From NCBI GenBank assembly GCA_965221035.1, contig OZ244860.1:3596001-3660000 (forward strand): a DNA stretch of 64,000 bases, given 5' to 3'. Position numbers and translations under genes: made by a program. Positions 52,017 to 60,496 of the stretch are shown here, in pieces. Positions within the stretch are counted from its first letter, which is position 1, and every line of letters starts with the position of its first letter. Below the pieces are notes generated by a model. That model did no database searches. It was not told where the DNA came from and saw only the letters and a program-made list of their open reading frames with translations. Source of the DNA: UBA6522 sp965221035. Its GTDB lineage: Bacteria > Pseudomonadota > Gammaproteobacteria > Steroidobacterales > Rariloculaceae.

Positions 52017-53966
52017 TTATTCCGGCAAGGCGAAGGCCACCAGCGCGTCACCCTCTTCAGTGAACGTGCGCCGGTTGCCTCCCGCGGCGATGGCGACGTA
52101 CTGACGTCCGCCGGACATGTAGCTCATCGGCACCGCCATGCCCGCGTAGGGGAGCGTCGCCTGCCAGAGTTCTTCGCCCGTGCGCACATCCAGCGCGCGG
52201 AACTTCTTGTCCATGGAGGCCGCCATGAAGACCAGCCCGCCCGCGGTGGTGATGGGTCCGCCGATGATGGCGGTTCCCCAGCCCATGGACTTCGGCACGG
52301 TGATGCCGAAACGGCGTATCTGGCCAAACGGAATCTGCCAGCGGATCCGGCCCGAGTCCATGTCGATGGCAGTAAGCGAACCCCAGGGCGGCGGCGTGCA
52401 GGGAATGCCCAGTGGCGACATGAAGAATTCGTTCTGTGTCCGGTAGGGCGTGCCCGGCATGGGGTCGCCCGGCCCGGACGAACTCGCGCTCACGTTGGGT
52501 GCGCCGGCGTCGTCGCCCGGCAGGGGCGTGATCGCCCCGCCTTCGTTGGGCCGCAGCCAGTGCCGGGTGGCGATGTCCAGGGACTTGACGACGAGCAGGT
52601 TGGAGTTGGGATCGAAGGCCGCTCCGCCCCAGTTGCCGCCCCCCTGAAAGCCCGGATAGTGCAGGGTGCCCTGAATGCTGGGGGGAGTGTACATGCCCTC
52701 GTAGCGCAATTCGTCGAATTGGCGCTGGCACCAGCGCCGGTCCAGCGGCGTCAGCCCGAAGAGGTTGTCACGGGTCAGCACCGTGGGGGTGAACGGCTCC
52801 GGGAGCAGGGGGAAGGGCTGTGTCGGCGAGGTCTCCTCCCCAGGCACGTCCGAGGCGGGCACCGGGCGCTCTTCCACGGGGAACAGCGATTCGCCGGTAT
52901 CCAGGTCGAATACGAAGGTGAAGCCCATCTTGGTCTGCTGGATCGCCACGTCCCGCTCCTCGCCGTCCTTGCGGATCGTCGTGATCAGCGGATGGCCCGG
53001 CAGGTCGTAGTCGTAGACGTCGTGGCGAACGATCTGGTAGTGCCAGACGGGTTCGCCGGTTTCCGCCGACAGCGCCACCGTGGCCGTCGAATAGGGAATC
53101 GGAAATGTCCGCGTACCGCCGTAGAAGTCCGACGACGCGCTGGTCGTCGGCAGGAAGACGAGGTTGCGCTCCAGGTCCGCGCTCAGCGTGGACCAGACGT
53201 TGGCGGCGCCGGTCTCGTCGACCCGGTCCGGGGGGATCGGGTTGAATTCCCACTCCAGTTCGCCTGTTCGAACGTTGAACGCGCGGACGAATCCGTCGCT
53301 GGCATTGACGACGCTGTCCTCCACGCCGACCGCGGCGATCACCCGCTCCCCGACCACGATGGGTCCCGAAGTGGTGTGCCGGGGACCGACTCCATTGCCT
53401 TCGTAATCCCAGTGGGTGACGTAGCCCGGGTGCCCCATCCCGGCGCCGAAGTCTGCGCATGGCGCGCCGGTTTCGCCGTCGATGGCGTAGATGTTGCCGT
53501 GGACGTCGCCCTTGAAGACTCGCTTGCCGCACGCCTCACCGGGCCGGGCCGGTTCCGCCTCCCAGTAGGCCACGCTCCGGCAGCGGGCATCACGCCGGGG
53601 CTCGTCGATCAGCCCGAGGCCGCCTTCGTCGTCATGCGGGTCGAACCGCCATCGTTCTTCGCCGGTGGCGGGGTCGACCGCGAAGACGCGGTTGAGCGCC
53701 GTGCAGAAATACAGCGTGTCGTTGGCATGGATGGGCGTGGCCTCGAGCCAGGAAGCGTCCCCGGAATGGTGCATCCAGGCAACTTCCAGTTCGGAGACGT
53801 TCCCCGTATGGATCTCGTCGAGTTCGGAATACTGCGCCCCTCCGGGCTGCCCTCCGAATGTCGGCCAATACGAGGCCTGCTGCGCTTCGGTGGCGCAAAT
53901 CCATGAACCTAGAACGATGGCGGACGCCAAGTGGCGCGGCCGGAACGGGTTTGTCGCAGAGCGCAT
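52017..53966 (-). CDS. PQQ-dependent dehydrogenase (quinoprotein, periplasmic)
   Basis: 649 residues from the ATG at 53966, with GAGG 9 nt upstream. A frame to 54218 would translate the 21-bp repeat and is rejected. The signal peptide ends near ICATEAQQ. It has eight-bladed propeller repeats with tryptophan-docking segments such as YFCTALNRVFAVDPATGEERW, VHGNIYAIDGETGAPC, GELEWEFNP and GSLTAIDMDSGRIRW, of the glucose/quinate dehydrogenase-like type without the membrane N-domain. It oxidises sugars or alcohols and passes electrons to quinone or cytochrome; the substrate is not predictable. It is divergent from the GST gene across the repeat. Confidence 0.88.
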   Translation of the reverse strand: MRSATNPFRPRHLASAIVLGSWICATEAQQASYWPTFGGQPGGAQYSELDEIHTGNVSELEVAWMHHSGDASWLEATPIHANDTLYFCTALNRVFAVDPATGEERWRFDPHDDEGGLGLIDEPRRDARCRSVAYWEAEPARPGEACGKRVFKGDVHGNIYAIDGETGAPCADFGAGMGHPGYVTHWDYEGNGVGPRHTTSGPIVVGERVIAAVGVEDSVVNASDGFVRAFNVRTGELEWEFNPIPPDRVDETGAANVWSTLSADLERNLVFLPTTSASSDFYGGTRTFPIPYSTATVALSAETGEPVWHYQIVRHDVYDYDLPGHPLITTIRKDGEERDVAIQQTKMGFTFVFDLDTGESLFPVEERPVPASDVPGEETSPTQPFPLLPEPFTPTVLTRDNLFGLTPLDRRWCQRQFDELRYEGMYTPPSIQGTLHYPGFQGGGNWGGAAFDPNSNLLVVKSLDIATRHWLRPNEGGAITPLPGDDAGAPNVSASSSGPGDPMPGTPYRTQNEFFMSPLGIPCTPPPWGSLTAIDMDSGRIRWQIPFGQIRRFGITVPKSMGWGTAIIGGPITTAGGLVFMAASMDKKFRALDVRTGEELWQATLPYAGMAVPMSYMSGGRQYVAIAAGGNRRTFTEEGDALVAFALPE

Positions 53967-54041
53967 CGTTATCCCCTCGGAACCGGGTCCGCATTGTTGT
54001 ACAGTTTTACGAATCGGGCAAACTACGGTGAAGGCAAGACC

Positions 54042-54146
54042 AATTGCTTGAGCGGAAGGTACATCTGCGTGAGCGGAAGATGCATCTGCTTGAGCGGCAG
54101 GAGCATCTGCGTGAGTGGCGGGTGCATCTGCTTGAGCGGCAGGTGT
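54042..54146. repeat. 21-bp tandem repeat, five copies
   Basis: Units start at 54042, 54063, 54084, 54105 and 54126, built on ATCTGCKTGAGCGGMAG plus a variable end. G and T alternate at the seventh base, so a 42-bp higher-order unit is also visible. It lies between the dehydrogenase start and the GST start. Confidence 0.92.
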
Positions 54147-54188
54147 ATCGTCGCAAGTCCCGCGCAAGGCCTGCGGCAAGGAGATTCC

Positions 54189-54806
54189 ATGAGCCAGGAA
54201 CTGATTTTCTACACCCATCCGCAGTCACGCGGGCGCGTCGTGCGGTGGATGCTGGAGGAAACCGGCGCGGAGTACCGGACCGAGATCGTCGAGTACGGCA
54301 AGGATATGAAGTCGCCGAAGTATCTCGCCATCAATCCGATGGGCAAGGTGCCGGCGGTCAGGCACCGGGGAATGGTGATTACCGAGACGGCGGCGATTTG
54401 CGCGTACCTGGCCGACGCCTTTCCCGAGGCGGGACTGGCTCCCGCGGCGCCGGAGCGCGGCGCGTACTATCGATGGCTGTTCTTCGCGGCCGGCCCGCTG
54501 GAGGCGGCGGTCATGAACCGGTCCCTGGGTTTCGAAGTGCCGGCAGACCGCGAGGGAATGATCGGGTATGGCACCTACGACGCCGTGATGGACACGCTCG
54601 AGGCCGGGCTCGCGAAAACGGACTATGCGGCGGGCTCCCGCTTCTCGGCCGCCGACGTGTACCTGGGTTCCCACGTCGGTTGGGGCTTCGAGTACGACAC
54701 CATCGAAAGGCGGCCGGCCCTGGTGGACTACTGGGCGCGCATCGAAGGTCGTCCGGCGCGGCGACGGGCAATCGAGATGGATGATGCGCTGGTCACTGGC
54801 CCTTGA
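54189..54806 (+). CDS. Glutathione S-transferase family protein
   Basis: 205 residues from the ATG at 54189, with AAGGAG 6 nt upstream. The N-terminal thioredoxin-like domain is ELIFYTHPQSRGRVVRWMLEE, with the cis-Pro segment GKVPAVRHRG and glutathione-binding ETAAICAYLADAF. The C-terminal all-helical domain has FSAADVYLGSHVGWG (N-capping box SAAD) and PALVDYWARIEGRPA. It conjugates or uses glutathione in the cytoplasm; substrates of single GSTs cannot be read from sequence. It stands alone, followed by the R-M pair on the other strand. Confidence 0.92.
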   Translation: MSQELIFYTHPQSRGRVVRWMLEETGAEYRTEIVEYGKDMKSPKYLAINPMGKVPAVRHRGMVITETAAICAYLADAFPEAGLAPAAPERGAYYRWLFFAAGPLEAAVMNRSLGFEVPADREGMIGYGTYDAVMDTLEAGLAKTDYAAGSRFSAADVYLGSHVGWGFEYDTIERRPALVDYWARIEGRPARRRAIEMDDALVTGP

Positions 54807-54907
54807 GTTGCCATGGATGGCATTGACTCGCCGTCAGGTTGGCAAAGGCGTGCTATTCGTCGGCGGGCGAAGCTGAGAACTTGGCGGTAAAGTAGCCATC
54901 AATGCAG

Positions 54908-55675
54908 CTATTCGATTTCCCATGTCACATGCTCAGTGCAAGCTGCAATTTGAATTGCCTTGACCGTGATCTTCGCGTCTGATCGGTCCAACGACACCCT
55001 GGCCGCCACATCGAATTCACCGTAAGGGCAATCGATGGTCGGCCCATCAGCATTGAACGCCTGTAGGGGAGCTTTGAACAACGACCGAAATATATCGGTC
55101 GGGATTTCAATCAGTTGATATCTGGACGGTGTCGCCTGAGGCTGCTCGGGCTTGCGAAAGGCTCGTAACATCATGATCGAGTCGACGGCATCCACGTATT
55201 GCCGGAATAGATTAAGAGTCTGAGTCCGACGATCTCGCGCCGTGCGCATGTCCTGTACCCATGCGGCCTCGGTCAACTTGGAGATATGTACCATGTTTGG
55301 AGACAGTCGTTTCTGCGCCGTTGACTTGAGCGAAAGCTTTTGCTCTGAACGATTCTGGCGCTTGAGCACCAAGTCAAGAAAGCGCCAGGTTTCTGATTCG
55401 GGTTTATCGACATCCCAGCCAACGGATTCACATGCGTTCTGAAATACGGTTTCAAAGGCCTTTTGCGCGAGCGGTTCCGTTGTGGTTCCGTGGTGGACCG
55501 ATAGCGCCAGGCCAAAGTACTCGATCCACTCCGCTGTGAGCCACGTCGTTTCCGCTCTGACTTGGGCCTGTGGCGGGGAAGACAGGGATTCGACCATTCG
55601 GGCGACGAATCGAACTCCCGTAGGTGAAAGGTTATCCAGCCGTTTCTTTAATTGGGAGAGTGTCAAGACGCTCAA
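54908..55675 (-). CDS. Predicted type II restriction endonuclease
   Basis: 255 residues. The start overlaps the methyltransferase end by 44 nt on the same strand, the classic R-M arrangement. A PD-(D/E)XK-like core can be proposed from ESETWRFLDLVLKRQ and EQKLSLKSTAQK (about 95-125), then LHISKLTEAAWVQD-like HISKLTEAAWVQD and DRRTQTLNLFRQYVD. Specificity is not deducible. I recall similar cores in enzymes partnered with m4C methyltransferases, but cannot confirm a named relative. G+C is lower than the flanks, so the pair is probably acquired. Confidence 0.72.
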   Translation of the reverse strand: MSVLTLSQLKKRLDNLSPTGVRFVARMVESLSSPPQAQVRAETTWLTAEWIEYFGLALSVHHGTTTEPLAQKAFETVFQNACESVGWDVDKPESETWRFLDLVLKRQNRSEQKLSLKSTAQKRLSPNMVHISKLTEAAWVQDMRTARDRRTQTLNLFRQYVDAVDSIMMLRAFRKPEQPQATPSRYQLIEIPTDIFRSLFKAPLQAFNADGPTIDCPYGEFDVAARVSLDRSDAKITVKAIQIAACTEHVTWEIE

Positions 55676-56612
55676 GCCTGCGTTTTATCAATTCGACATA
55701 GGTGGGTTTCAACTCGATTCCGACCCATCGCCTTCTCAAGTACCGTGCCGCCAGCAGTGTCGTGCCCGATCCGGCGAACGGATCCAGAACCACACTTCCG
55801 GCTTTTGAGGTGAGTTCTACGCATCTTCGGGCCAAGGTGGCGGGCATAACGGCCGGGTGATCGTCCAATGGGCCGAAGCAACGCTTGCGAGGTTCCGTAG
55901 GTATGTCCCACGCCGTCCGAAGGCGTCGACCGTTTGGTCCACGAACCGCGTCGACATCGTAGCAATAGTCTTGGTTTTTCGAGAGCAGGAATATTGTCTC
56001 GTGTGCCTTTGTGGGTCGATCCCGAACCGATTCGGGGTGGGCATTCGGTTTGGTCCAGATGATTTCCGAGCGCAACCACCAACCCGCATCTTGCAGCGCG
56101 AACGCCAGCCGCCAGGGAAGGCCGATCAGGTCCTTGGGTTTCAGTCCATCCGGCGTCGGGGGACGTACCGTCATCGCGCGCGCCCGGTTTTTCTTGTCCG
56201 GTGCTCGGTACCGGCGATTGCCTGACGTGTATGCGTCTCCCAAGTTCAGCCATACGGTGCCGTCCTGTTTGAGCACCCGCCGAACCTTACCGAAAGTATT
56301 AACAAGACCGCCGACGTATTCTTCGAGTGATTCGTCCCTCCCGATCTGGCTGTCGATTTCGTAATCCCGCAAGGACCAGTAAGGGGGAGAAGTCACAACC
56401 GTCTGAATACTTCGTTCCGGCAACAGGTCAAGCGCCCGGTCAGCGTGCCCTTGAATCAGCAGAGATTCCGCAAGCGCTTCGATCGGGGCGTCGCGCTCTG
56501 TTATCGTTCGAAAGGGATCCCTGAGCGGAGCCGACACCGAACCATCGGTGCCGGGACGTGACAACGCGAATTCCGTATCGAAAACAAAGGGTTCGGTGTG
56601 AGACGCGGACAC
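55632..56612 (-). CDS. DNA methyltransferase, beta class, probably N4-cytosine
   Basis: 326 residues. Motif IV is TSPPYW (74-79), the SPPY form typical of N4-cytosine enzymes, and the AdoMet motif VVLDPFAGSGTTLLAA comes near the C-terminus (about 288-303). The order IV...I defines the beta class. The middle region (about 130-250) is the target-recognition part. It methylates the site cut by the partner enzyme encoded immediately downstream with overlapping frames. The recognition sequence is unknown. Confidence 0.92.
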   Translation of the reverse strand: MSASHTEPFVFDTEFALSRPGTDGSVSAPLRDPFRTITERDAPIEALAESLLIQGHADRALDLLPERSIQTVVTSPPYWSLRDYEIDSQIGRDESLEEYVGGLVNTFGKVRRVLKQDGTVWLNLGDAYTSGNRRYRAPDKKNRARAMTVRPPTPDGLKPKDLIGLPWRLAFALQDAGWWLRSEIIWTKPNAHPESVRDRPTKAHETIFLLSKNQDYCYDVDAVRGPNGRRLRTAWDIPTEPRKRCFGPLDDHPAVMPATLARRCVELTSKAGSVVLDPFAGSGTTLLAARYLRRRWVGIELKPTYVELIKRRLERLDTLPIKETAG

Positions 56613-56942
56613 TAAGTCAAACTCCGATCATTTGATGAAGCGCCTTGCACATGCTCCGAATAGACCATAGTACCCCCTATTGTCCATCAACCAAAATGGC
56701 GGTGCGTCGCCAGTTCGCTGTCGATGGGAAAGGCACCGCTACATGGTGGAGTCTACGATATAGCCTTGTTCGCAGACAGGCAGACAAAATGGTCAATACT
56801 CGCGAAAACCAGGATCAACTCAGGCGCTTCACCGAGGTGCAGGCGCAGCAGGAGCAGGTGTCGGCTGATCGGGAACCGCTAGCGGTCGGCGAGCGGTTCA
56901 GGACAACGCGCCCTAAGGCTTGCCAACGAACCCGTCGCGCGT
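56613..56942. other. R-M upstream region with controller-type inverted repeat
   Basis: 330 nt between the methyltransferase start and the sulfatase end. GACCATAG (56663-56670) and CTATTGTC (56677-56684) form a near-perfect inverted repeat, 50-70 nt upstream of the methyltransferase, where controller boxes or methyltransferase self-repression sites are found. No controller-protein gene is recognised. Confidence 0.45.
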
Positions 56943-58628
56943 TCAGCGCCAGTTCTGCTCCCATTCCTCGACCAGTTCGCCGGCCAGTTCGGGCATCTCC
57001 GCGGCCAGATCATTGCGCTCGCCGGGGTCCGCGGCGATGTTGTACAGGCGCCAGGACGTCGTTCCCATGCCGCCGGTCACCGAGGTATTGATGATCTTGT
57101 AGTCGCCCCGGATCAGCGCGCCTCCGGGTTCCGCAGCCCAGCCGACAGCATCCGAAGGTACGCGAACGCCGTCCGAAGCTCCGGTCAGGTGCGGCCAGAA
57201 CGACCGCCCGAGGATGTCGTTGATCTGCCGGCCGCGGTAGGGTCCGGCTCCCGGGTGTTCTGTACCGGCGATCTGAAGAAACGTGGGCAGGATGTCCAGC
57301 ATGCTCATGAATGTGCCGTTGACCTGTCCGCCTGGTACCGCCGCGGGGTAGTGCACGAAGGCGACCGCGCGGAGCCCGCCTTCGCCCAGAGTCCCCTTGA
57401 CCCCCCGCAGCGGCGCGGTGGCCGCCTCGGCGAAGCCCCGGCCATGGTCGACGAAGGAGTTCGGTCGGCCCCAGTTCTCGAAACGGTTGTCGATGAAGTC
57501 CGGCGGCGCCGGATGGACGCCGGGCGGCGTCGGCACGACTCCGTAAGCGTTTGACGAGGCGCCGTGGTCGGAGGTGAACATGACCACTGTGTTGTCGAGC
57601 TGTCCGCTTGCCTCCAGGTAGTCGACGAGGCGGCCGACGTGGTAGTCCAGGTTCTCGACCATGGCGGCGTACAACTCCTGAGCACGGGCATAGCCCCTGC
57701 GCTCGTCGTCGGACAATTCCTCCCAGGGCGGAGCGACCGGCTCGAAGTCTTGCAGTGACGCACCCTCCGGAATTACGCCCAGTTCCGAGGCCCGCGCGAC
57801 CCGGGCTTCCCGCAGCTCGTCGTACCCTTCGTCGTAGTGGCCCGAGTAGATATCGAGCCAATCCTCCGGAACCTGCAGCGGCCAGTGGGGCGTGGTGTAG
57901 GGTACATAGCCGAACCACGGCTGCGCGCCGGAGTCGATGAACTCGATCATCCTGTCGGTGTAGTACTCGGTGGAGTAGAAGTCCGCCGGCAAGTCCTCGT
58001 ACTCGACGGTTTCACCGTCCATGCGGTACAGGCTGTAGTCGTCCCAGAGGATTTCGGGAAAGTGGCTCGCCGAGGCGCCGAGTTGCGCGAAGGAGCGGTC
58101 GAATCCTCGCGTGGCGGGTGTATAGCCTTCCTCAAGGCCCAGGTCCCACTTTCCGGCCATGTAGGTGGCGTAGCCGGCGTCCTGGAGCAGCTCGGGCAGG
58201 ATCGCCCAGTTCAGGCTGAGACGGTTGGCCCGTTCCCGGCTGGGTTGGGTCGGACGGATTTCCAGTGCGCCGGAGACGCCCGTGCTGGCCATCATCATGA
58301 CCCGGGTCTGCTGGCATGCCCGAGCCGCGTGGAAGCTGGTCAGGCGCACCCCGGCGAAAGCCAGTTCGTCCAGATTGGGCGTGGAAATCTCGCTGCCGAA
58401 GGCGCCCAGGTCGGTGAAGCCGAGGTCGTCGGCGACGATGAAGAGGATGTTGGGGCGAACGGCTTCGCCGTCGGCGGTGACGTCGGCGGCGACGTCGGCG
58501 GCGACATCGGCGGCGACATCGGCGGCTACGTCGGGAGTGGTAACGGTTGGCGTCTCCGCCTGCTCTTGCGCGCACGCGCCCAGCGTGGCCGCGACGGCAA
58601 GGGTCAGTAGTCCCATACGGAAAGTCAT
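56943..58628 (-). CDS. Arylsulfatase-like lipoprotein with non-canonical active-site motif
   Basis: 561 residues. Lipobox LGAC (Cys19), then a linker with four tandem DVAA units coded by a 12-bp repeat. PNILFIVADDLGFTDLGAFG opens the sulfatase fold. The formylglycine position reads CQQTR (Cys105-Arg109) instead of CSPTR/CSPSR, so the proline normally required by the maturation enzyme is missing. The other metal-site parts are present: MAGKWDLG, TPHWPLQVP, FTSDHGASSNAYG and KGTLGEGGLR. It may be matured inefficiently, use a different enzyme, or be a phosphodiesterase/phosphonate-type relative. It lies on the high-GC side, away from the ulvan locus. Confidence 0.85.
   Translation of the reverse strand: MTFRMGLLTLAVAATLGACAQEQAETPTVTTPDVAADVAADVAADVAADVTADGEAVRPNILFIVADDLGFTDLGAFGSEISTPNLDELAFAGVRLTSFHAARACQQTRVMMMASTGVSGALEIRPTQPSRERANRLSLNWAILPELLQDAGYATYMAGKWDLGLEEGYTPATRGFDRSFAQLGASASHFPEILWDDYSLYRMDGETVEYEDLPADFYSTEYYTDRMIEFIDSGAQPWFGYVPYTTPHWPLQVPEDWLDIYSGHYDEGYDELREARVARASELGVIPEGASLQDFEPVAPPWEELSDDERRGYARAQELYAAMVENLDYHVGRLVDYLEASGQLDNTVVMFTSDHGASSNAYGVVPTPPGVHPAPPDFIDNRFENWGRPNSFVDHGRGFAEAATAPLRGVKGTLGEGGLRAVAFVHYPAAVPGGQVNGTFMSMLDILPTFLQIAGTEHPGAGPYRGRQINDILGRSFWPHLTGASDGVRVPSDAVGWAAEPGGALIRGDYKIINTSVTGGMGTTSWRLYNIAADPGERNDLAAEMPELAGELVEEWEQNWR
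58479..58526. repeat. 12-bp tandem repeat in sulfatase linker
   Basis: Four units of GACGTCGGCGGC / GACATCGGCGGC within the reading frame, encoding repeated Ala-Ala-Asp-Val on the minus strand between the lipobox and the catalytic domain. Copy number could change linker length without a frameshift. Confidence 0.9.
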
Positions 58629-58640
58629 GCGTTCACTCCC

Positions 58641-59393
58641 TCAATCGATGTTGCTCTCGTCCCGGTACATCACACGATGACGCTGGGTGTGGATCCATTC
58701 CTCGATCTGTTCTTCCGACCAGTAGTGCGCGGGATCGAACCGGTCCCAATTGACGATGTCGTCCAGCGGTTTCTTCCAGCGCTTGTAAGCCGCCTTCTTC
58801 GGCGGCCCGAAGCACATGATGTCCAGCACGGACAGGTCATCGGGAATCCCGAGCAAGGGTTTCATGGCCGCCTGCGCCTCCTGCTGACCGATGGCGGTGA
58901 TCCACCACACGTTGTAGCCCAGCGCCGCCGCGGCCAGGTGCGCCGACATGGTGGAGGCGGCGACGCTCTGCAGCAGGATGCGCTCGGCGTTTTCCCTGTA
59001 CATGTCGTTGAGCGGCGAGTCGTCGTCCCGCAGCACCGGAAACGCGCGCACCCACCGGAAGTCGGAGGCCACCACGATGACGCCGGGCGCGGTGCCGATG
59101 CCCCGGTAGTCGGGCGTCGGAAATTTCATCTTGAGTTTCGCCCGGCGACGCTGTTCGGCCACGAAGTAGTCGGCGATGTGGCGCTTGGTCGCGGCCTCCG
59201 TGACGACAATGTAGTGCCAGGGCTGCGCGTTCGCGCCGGAAGGTCCGTGCCGGGCGGCGTCAAGAATCCATTCGTAGTGTTCCCTGGGCACCTCGTAATC
59301 CGGGTCGAAGGCGCGCACGGTCATGCGAGTGCGCACGACCTCCATCAGGGCGTCGTACCGGTCACGGTGGATCGGGAATGGCCGCTCCGTCAT
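58641..59393 (-). CDS. Nitroreductase family oxidoreductase
   Basis: 250 residues from the ATG at 59393 (MTERPFPIHRD). VVRTRMTVRAFDPDYEVPREHYEWILDAARHGPSGANAQPWHYIVV, read in parts, is the FMN-binding N-terminal signature of nitroreductases. AASTMSAHLAAAALGYNVWW and MCFGPPKKAAYKRWKKPLDDIV complete the fold. It reduces quinones, nitro or similar compounds with NAD(P)H; physiological substrate unknown. It is 12 nt upstream of the sulfatase on the same strand and 19 nt downstream of ispB, so the three may be co-transcribed. Confidence 0.88.
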   Translation of the reverse strand: MTERPFPIHRDRYDALMEVVRTRMTVRAFDPDYEVPREHYEWILDAARHGPSGANAQPWHYIVVTEAATKRHIADYFVAEQRRRAKLKMKFPTPDYRGIGTAPGVIVVASDFRWVRAFPVLRDDDSPLNDMYRENAERILLQSVAASTMSAHLAAAALGYNVWWITAIGQQEAQAAMKPLLGIPDDLSVLDIMCFGPPKKAAYKRWKKPLDDIVNWDRFDPAHYWSEEQIEEWIHTQRHRVMYRDESNID

Positions 59394-59412
59394 CGGGCGT
59401 GTTCCAATGACT

Positions 59413-60420
59413 TCAAAAGCGCCGGGCGACGGCAAAACGGGCCAACGTGATCAGGCCATCCCTGTACGGGGTGCTCGGGATTTCGTCCAGCGCGGCGATG
59501 GCCGTCTCCGCCTCCTCCTGCGCGCGCTCGGCCGTATACTTCAGACCGCCGGCCGCCTGGATGGCCAGGTGGATGGAGGTCAGGTTCTGGGTTCCACCGG
59601 TCTCTATCGCCTCGCGGATCATGTGTCGTTCGGCCGCGGTGCCCCGGTCCATGGCGTGAATCAGCGGCAGAGTCGACTTGCCTTCTGCCAGGTCATCGCC
59701 GATGTTCTTGCCCAGTTCCTCGGCGGTGGCGTTGTAATCCAGCGCATCGTCCACCAGCTGAAAGGCCAGTCCCAGGTGGCGGCCGTACCGCACCAGGGCA
59801 TTGCGGGTGTTCTCTTCCCTTCGGGCGATGATCGCCGCGCACTCGGCGCCCGCCTCGAACAGCTTGGCAGTCTTGCGGAAGATCACCTCCAGATAGTCCG
59901 CCTCGGTGAGATCCGGGTTGTTGCAATGCATGAGCTGCAACACCTCGCCCTCGGCGATGGTGTTGGTGGCGTTGGCGAGCACGTCGAGAATCCCCATCTC
60001 GCCCACCTCGACCATCATCTGGAACGCCCTGGAGTAGAGGAAGTCGCCCACGAGCACGCTGGCCTGGTTGCCGAACACCGAATTGGCCGTCTTTCGCCCC
60101 CTGCGCAGCGCGGAATCGTCAACCACATCGTCGTGCAGCAGGGTCGCGGTATGGATGAACTCGATGATCACGGCCGCCGGCACATGCGCCTTGCCCTGGT
60201 AACCGCAGGCGCGCGCGGCCAGCAACACCGCCAGAGGGCGCAACCGTTTGCCGCCACCGTGAATAATATGGTGGGCGACCTGGTTGACCAGGGCCACGTC
60301 GCTGCCGAGACGCTGGAAAATCAGTCGATTGACAGCGTCCCAGTCATTCTTCACCAAGGACCTGAGCGTTTCCAGATTCGGTGCGTTAAGGTGGGTTTCG
60401 GCGGCTTGCATCGTGCGCAT
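59413..60420 (-). CDS. ispB: Octaprenyl-diphosphate synthase
   Basis: 335 residues (E. coli IspB is 323). ATG at 60420 or 60411 are both possible; the longer frame to 60582 is not conserved. The two aspartate-rich motifs are LLHDDVVDD and FQLVDDALDY. GGGKRLRPLAVLLA and FGNQASVLVGDFLYSRAF are typical of long-chain trans-prenyl synthases. It builds the side chain of ubiquinone or menaquinone. Divergent from the rplU cluster as in many gammaproteobacteria, but here a MATE gene sits between. Confidence 0.93.
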   Translation of the reverse strand: MRTMQAAETHLNAPNLETLRSLVKNDWDAVNRLIFQRLGSDVALVNQVAHHIIHGGGKRLRPLAVLLAARACGYQGKAHVPAAVIIEFIHTATLLHDDVVDDSALRRGRKTANSVFGNQASVLVGDFLYSRAFQMMVEVGEMGILDVLANATNTIAEGEVLQLMHCNNPDLTEADYLEVIFRKTAKLFEAGAECAAIIARREENTRNALVRYGRHLGLAFQLVDDALDYNATAEELGKNIGDDLAEGKSTLPLIHAMDRGTAAERHMIREAIETGGTQNLTSIHLAIQAAGGLKYTAERAQEEAETAIAALDEIPSTPYRDGLITLARFAVARRF

Positions 60421-60496
60421 AATGCCCGATGCGGGACAGTTTGGCGAGATTCGCCCGCCTTTCCGCCCGGAACCGCACAGCTGACACCGACAACAG

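Noticed and set aside
51975..53906. A 643-codon frame opposite the PQQ dehydrogenase
   Set aside because: No signal peptide, domain or ribosome site. It is a by-product of G+C-rich third positions in the real gene.
53967..54218. Upstream extension of the PQQ dehydrogenase through the 21-bp repeat
   Set aside because: It encodes only repeat-derived Ala/Asp-rich sequence. The ATG at 53966 has a good ribosome site and a normal signal peptide.
56645..57091. A 148-codon plus-strand frame upstream of the R-M genes
   Set aside because: It overlaps the end of the sulfatase on the other strand, has no recognisable domain and is not a controller-protein fold.
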